This document shows positions 29,090 through 33,381 of a stretch of 33,381 nucleotides of DNA, in pieces (within the stretch, counting starts at the first letter, position 1; each line of letters starts with the position of its first letter). A program made the translations under genes and the position numbers. Location of the stretch: positions 1-33,381 of the forward strand of contig JAJUHD010000003.1 in assembly GCA_029268085.1 (NCBI GenBank). The letters run 5' to 3'. The notes below the pieces were generated by a model. The model saw only the letters and a program-made list of their open reading frames with translations, was not told the origin of the DNA and did no database searches. This DNA comes from Bacillota bacterium. GTDB lineage: Bacteria > Bacillota > Clostridia > Oscillospirales > Oscillospiraceae.

Positions 29090-31163
29090 GAGGTTTTTTG
29101 ATGTCTATGTGCCGGTAAAGAGCTGCAACCTTAAATGCCATTATTGCTATGTAACGGAGGATGCCAAGTCAAAAATGGGGGACACCGCATTTGAATATAC
29201 ACCTGAGCAAATCGGGCGGGCTCTAGCCATAGAACGGTTGGGAGGCAAATGCCTGTTCCATATTTGCGGATACGGAGAAACCCTGATTCCTCCCGAAATA
29301 GCGGAAATAATTAAAGAAATACTGAAACAGGGACATTATGTTTTTGTTGTAACGAACGGACTTATATCAAAGAGGATAGATCAGATACTTGAGTTTCCGC
29401 AGGAATATCTGACGCGGCTTGGTTTTAAGTTCTCTTTCCACTACCTGGAGCTGCTGAGGACCAATCAGCTCGAAAAATTTACATACAACGTTAGCAGAGT
29501 CAGAACTGCGGGATGTTCGATATCTGTCGAGGTAACGCCAAGTGACGAGCTTGAACCCTATATCGACGAAATGAGACGGTACAGCATCGAAAAATTCGGG
29601 GCGCTGCCCCATATTACTGTTCCGCGTAACGGTGATGATCCGTCGTGGCCGCTGCTTTCAAAGCGCTCGCTTCAGGAATTTAAGGATATTTGGGGCCAAT
29701 TTGAATCGGAGCTATTTGATTTCAAGCTGTCCACATGGGGAATAAAGCGGAAGGAATATTGTTATGCCGGCGCATGGTCGGGTCTTCTCAATATAGGCAA
29801 CGGCGAACTGTCGCGCTGTTACGGAGGGAAGTATTCCCAGAATATCCTGAAGGACCCGACCAAGCCGATAATAGACCTGCCGATAGGAAATAAATGTTCA
29901 ATGCCTCATTGTGTCAACTCCCATATATTTCTGACTCTGGGTGATATTCAGAGTATTAATTCATACACATACGCTCAGGTCAGGAACAGAGTATGCGCAG
30001 ACGGAAGCGAATGGCTTCGGGAGCCGATGAAATCATTTATCAGCGGCAGGTTGGAAGATGCAAACGAAATACTGACGGAAAAAAAGAAGAAGCTGCTTGC
30101 ATGGAAAAGCTTCCTGCTGGTTTTGAGGTATCAGCTTTTTAAGAGACTTTATACCCTGTTAAGCAGAAAAATAAGGCTGATACTGGAAAAAAATAAACTG
30201 ATTCCCGCCCCGCGATACTGCTGTTCATTTGGGAGTGTAATCATGCGCCATATTTTCAAAAAGGCAAAGAAAGCGCCAAGGTACGCGAAAGCAAGGATCG
30301 AAAGATGCTACTATACGCTAAGGTACCGGTTTGCAAAAGGCAGTATCTATATAAAAACCGAAAGTATAGAAACAACTATTCAGAAGATCATTGACGAAAA
30401 GGTTTCGGTTTCACGCTTCGGAGACGGAGAATTCAAATGGATCGAAAAACTGCGGCACAACTCCTTTCAGGATGTTGACGAAAAGCTGTCCGAAAGGCTG
30501 CTGGAGGTTCTGAGAAGCGAAAGCGAGCGCCACATAGTATGCATAAGCCCGGCTTTCAGCGGACTTGAGTATGAAACAGAAGAGAGCAAAAAGTACTGGA
30601 GGGCTGTGCTTGGGCAATATGGAAAGCGTTGGGCGAGGCACCTCGATAGGAGCAGAGTTTACTTCAACGCAAATATCAGCCGCTTTTATTTGAATGATAT
30701 CAACAAAGCCTTGGTCAACAGCAGATTTTTACAATTGAAAAAAATATGGGATGGCAGAGATTTGCTTATAGTGGAGGGCGAAATGAGCCGGATGGGAGCA
30801 GGGAACGACCTGTTCGAGAATGCCAGAAGCATTCAGCGGCTTATCGCCCCCAAGCGCAACGCGTTCAGCAGATATGACGCAATTCTTGAAAAAGCAAAGC
30901 GCTACGGGAAAGAGAAGCTGATTCTCATTGCTCTGGGCCCGACCGCCACGGTTCTGGCCTATGATCTGGCAATGTCAGGTTATCAAGCGATCGACTTAGG
31001 CCATGTTGATATCGAATATGAGTGGTATCTGATGGGGGCGACAAAAAAAGTTCCTGTTCGTTGGAGAGAAGTCAATGAAGCAAGGACTGCCAATGAAATA
31101 CCTTTTACCGGCCCTGAACGCGTAAAATATGATTCTCAAATTATAGATGCAGTGCTGCTGTAG
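29076..31163 (+). CDS. Fusion: radical SAM protein with C-terminal Cys-rich region + GT-D-type glycosyltransferase (PF08759/DUF1792-like)
   Basis: ATG at 29076; CNLKCHYC (29124-29147), ICGYGETLIPPEI, later cysteines YCYAGAW...SRCYGG...CSMPHC; C-term VSVSRFGDGEFKWI...RVYFNANISRFYL...LIVEGEMSRMGAGNDLFENARSIQRLIAP. Confidence 0.82.
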   Translation: MDRIKRFFDVYVPVKSCNLKCHYCYVTEDAKSKMGDTAFEYTPEQIGRALAIERLGGKCLFHICGYGETLIPPEIAEIIKEILKQGHYVFVVTNGLISKRIDQILEFPQEYLTRLGFKFSFHYLELLRTNQLEKFTYNVSRVRTAGCSISVEVTPSDELEPYIDEMRRYSIEKFGALPHITVPRNGDDPSWPLLSKRSLQEFKDIWGQFESELFDFKLSTWGIKRKEYCYAGAWSGLLNIGNGELSRCYGGKYSQNILKDPTKPIIDLPIGNKCSMPHCVNSHIFLTLGDIQSINSYTYAQVRNRVCADGSEWLREPMKSFISGRLEDANEILTEKKKKLLAWKSFLLVLRYQLFKRLYTLLSRKIRLILEKNKLIPAPRYCCSFGSVIMRHIFKKAKKAPRYAKARIERCYYTLRYRFAKGSIYIKTESIETTIQKIIDEKVSVSRFGDGEFKWIEKLRHNSFQDVDEKLSERLLEVLRSESERHIVCISPAFSGLEYETEESKKYWRAVLGQYGKRWARHLDRSRVYFNANISRFYLNDINKALVNSRFLQLKKIWDGRDLLIVEGEMSRMGAGNDLFENARSIQRLIAPKRNAFSRYDAILEKAKRYGKEKLILIALGPTATVLAYDLAMSGYQAIDLGHVDIEYEWYLMGATKKVPVRWREVNEARTANEIPFTGPERVKYDSQIIDAVLL

Positions 31164-31185
31164 ATTTTGAATAAAGGGATGAACT

Positions 31186-32277
31186 ATGGACACAAGCCTG
31201 ATGCCCCGCAATAATTTTGACTTGCATCAAGATATAAAATCCATACTGGTTTGGGGGGAGCACGCTAAAGAGCCTCCCTTTCTGACTGTTTCAATCCCCG
31301 CATATAAGCGCGGAGGCCTTCTGAAGGAAGCTCTGGAGAGCATACTCCGCCAAAAAGAGAGCCCCTCCTTTGAAATAGTTATATCAGATGATGAACCCTG
31401 CGAAGCCCATGAGGAAACACAAGCTATAAAGATTGTAAAAGAGCTGAATGATCGGCGTATAGTTCTCTATCATAACGAGCGGAACCTTGGCCTGTGCGCA
31501 AACTGGAACCGCAGCGTGTCTTTGGCGAGATCCGAGTACGTTTGCGCGCTTGACGATGACGATTTGCTGGAGGATACATACTTTTCAGAGGCTTACAAAA
31601 TACTTGCCGCCCACCCTGAAATAGATTTGCTCGGAACCAAATGGGCAAAGCTGGACCAGCGGAGCCTATCCCCAAAGAAAAATGGTAAGGATAGATCCTT
31701 GCATTTTTTTGCCGCCTTCGCTCAGAAAGCGGCTGAAAACTCATATGGAAAGCTCACTCCGGTCAATCGCTGGCTGGTTTATCCGCACATTGTCCTCTTG
31801 CTTTCCGGCTCGATAATCCGGAAAGCCTCGGCCTTAGAACTGGGAGGCTTTAATAATGAATGGTTTCCCAGTATGGACTATGCGTTCCTTGCAAATGCGG
31901 CCCGTAATGTCAAGGTCTTTTTATACAATAAGGAATCAGTAATAACAAGGATATTGTCCAATACCAGCGCAAAGCCCGAAAACGTTCGGCGCTGCTGCAT
32001 TTCTGATTTTAAAATACATGAACTTATGAAAAGCTATTATCCGCCATGGCTGAAGCCTTTTATTTCCCTATCAAACAGGGTAATGGTCAGATCCCAGCTT
32101 GACGGTCTCAATTCGTTATGGGAAACTAACGTACCTTATGACGAAATTGCGAGGGAGTTGGGTATCGGAAGCTTCTATTCGTCTTACCTTGCGAAACTGC
32201 TTTTCAAGCTTTTTATGAGAACGTATTCGCTGTACAAACTGCATTATATCAATAAGCATTCCATCGATATCTATTAA
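31186..32277 (+). CDS. GT2 family glycosyltransferase
   Basis: LTVSIPAYKRGGLLKEALESILRQ, IVISDDEP, NRSVSLARSEYVCALDDDDLLE. Confidence 0.87.
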   Translation: MDTSLMPRNNFDLHQDIKSILVWGEHAKEPPFLTVSIPAYKRGGLLKEALESILRQKESPSFEIVISDDEPCEAHEETQAIKIVKELNDRRIVLYHNERNLGLCANWNRSVSLARSEYVCALDDDDLLEDTYFSEAYKILAAHPEIDLLGTKWAKLDQRSLSPKKNGKDRSLHFFAAFAQKAAENSYGKLTPVNRWLVYPHIVLLLSGSIIRKASALELGGFNNEWFPSMDYAFLANAARNVKVFLYNKESVITRILSNTSAKPENVRRCCISDFKIHELMKSYYPPWLKPFISLSNRVMVRSQLDGLNSLWETNVPYDEIARELGIGSFYSSYLAKLLFKLFMRTYSLYKLHYINKHSIDIY

Positions 32278-32299
32278 CATTCAAAAGGAGAGCTTATTA

Positions 32300-33381
32300 A
32301 TGAACCAAAAGCCTTCCGTAGCGCAAAACGTAATATGGAATTGGGTTCGCGTTTTGATGGGGATTGTATTTCCGTTAATTTCCTTCCCCTATATTTCCAG
32401 AGTCTTGGGACCCGATGGAATCGGAAAAGTCGGTTACATATATTCGATTGTCGGCTATTTTTCTCTTGTTGCCATATTCGGAGTTCCGAATTACGGCATA
32501 AAGGAAGGCGCAAAAGTTCGCGATGATAAGGAGAAGCTCGGCAGATTTGTTACCGAGATGGTGATAATCAACATCGTTACATCTCTTTTATCAACAGCTG
32601 CGTATTTGTGCCTGCTTGCCTTTCCGGCGTTTCAGAATTATAAAGCGCTGATAATTATTATGGCAGGATATATTCCGCTCAGTTCGCTTGGATTGGCGTG
32701 GATATACCAGGTTTTTGAAGATTACCGCAGGATCGCCATACAATCAATATGCATTCAGGCGGCTTCTCTGGCTCTGCTTTTTCTGCTTGTCCGTGATTCT
32801 GATGATTATATCCAATATGCGTTTGTACACGTTTTCTCAAGCGTCGGGTCGAATATCCTTTATCTGATTTCAGCAAGCAGGCGCGTCAAGCTTTTCGGAT
32901 ATGGACACTACGATATAAAAAAGCACCTTAAGCCTGTACTGATACTGTTCGGAATGAGCGCAGCATCGACACTGTATTTGAATTTCGATTTGACTATGCT
33001 GGGAAATATGGTGGGAGACACTTCTGTCGGACTGTATTCCGCAGCGAACAAGGTAACGATTATTGTATCTGCGCTGCTCAATTCTATTTGCGGAGTGATT
33101 CTTGCCAGAATGTCCCGCTATGCCGGTTTGGATCAAAAAGAAAAATTCCGCGATCTTCTGAGAAAGACAATAATATGTATGCTTATGCTGTCGATTCCGG
33201 CAGCTTTAGGCTTAATACTGCTGAGCAGACCAATCATCGTGCTTTTATGCGGAAAGCAATTTTTGGAAGCTGTCCCGGCAATGTGTATATTAAGCGTTAA
33301 CCTTATCATTTCACCGATAAACGGGCTTCTAGCCTATCAGGTGCTCCTTCCGTATAACAGGGAAAGGTATTCCGCAATTGC
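32300..33381 (+). CDS. Wzx-like oligosaccharide flippase, 3' end truncated by the window (absent from the ORF track)
   Basis: AAAAGGAG then ATG at 32300; open to the edge: MNQKPSVAQNVIWNWVRVLMGIVFPLISFPYISRVLGPDGIGKVGYIYSIVGYFSLVAIFGVPNYGIKEGAKVR. Confidence 0.9.
   Translation, partial: MNQKPSVAQNVIWNWVRVLMGIVFPLISFPYISRVLGPDGIGKVGYIYSIVGYFSLVAIFGVPNYGIKEGAKVRDDKEKLGRFVTEMVIINIVTSLLSTAAYLCLLAFPAFQNYKALIIIMAGYIPLSSLGLAWIYQVFEDYRRIAIQSICIQAASLALLFLLVRDSDDYIQYAFVHVFSSVGSNILYLISASRRVKLFGYGHYDIKKHLKPVLILFGMSAASTLYLNFDLTMLGNMVGDTSVGLYSAANKVTIIVSALLNSICGVILARMSRYAGLDQKEKFRDLLRKTIICMLMLSIPAALGLILLSRPIIVLLCGKQFLEAVPAMCILSVNLIISPINGLLAYQVLLPYNRERYSAI

Noticed and set aside
1-33381. CRISPR array, prophage, transposase or toxin-antitoxin system
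   Set aside because: No regularly spaced repeats and no transposase, integrase, cas or phage-like proteins among the ORFs.

Overview
This is a Clostridia-like chromosomal window; lineage is inferred from gene order and codon style only. About 1-18.5 kb is mostly conserved housekeeping DNA. It carries an NfnAB-type transhydrogenase pair, coaX, the rimP-nusA-ylxR-ylxQ-infB-rbfA-DHH-truB-ribF cluster, a divergent PPi-type PFK / class II FBA pair, a P-type ATPase homologue, a membrane-anchored HD-GYP protein, a YegS/BmrU-type lipid kinase and tRNA-Ser(GGA). From about 19.5 kb to the right edge there is a more AT-rich, co-directional surface-polysaccharide locus. It holds a PGT-GT fusion, an orphan putative GT, an asparagine-synthase-like protein, a GT4, a Wzy/O-antigen-ligase-like protein, a GT2-pyruvyltransferase fusion, a radical SAM-GT-D fusion, a GT2 and a Wzx-like flippase cut by the window end. 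The best leads are: (1) an intact 636-aa P1B-type ATPase homologue in which essentially every catalytic motif is substituted (DKTGT->NKAGT, TGES->TGSP, CPC->SPC, GDGIND->VSDCLSG), a likely pseudo-ATPase; (2) a radical SAM domain with extra C-terminal cysteines fused to a GT-D-like glycosyltransferase in the polysaccharide operon, with a possible internal start; (3) three domain-fusion proteins in one polysaccharide operon; (4) structured leaders upstream of rimP-nusA and ribF.
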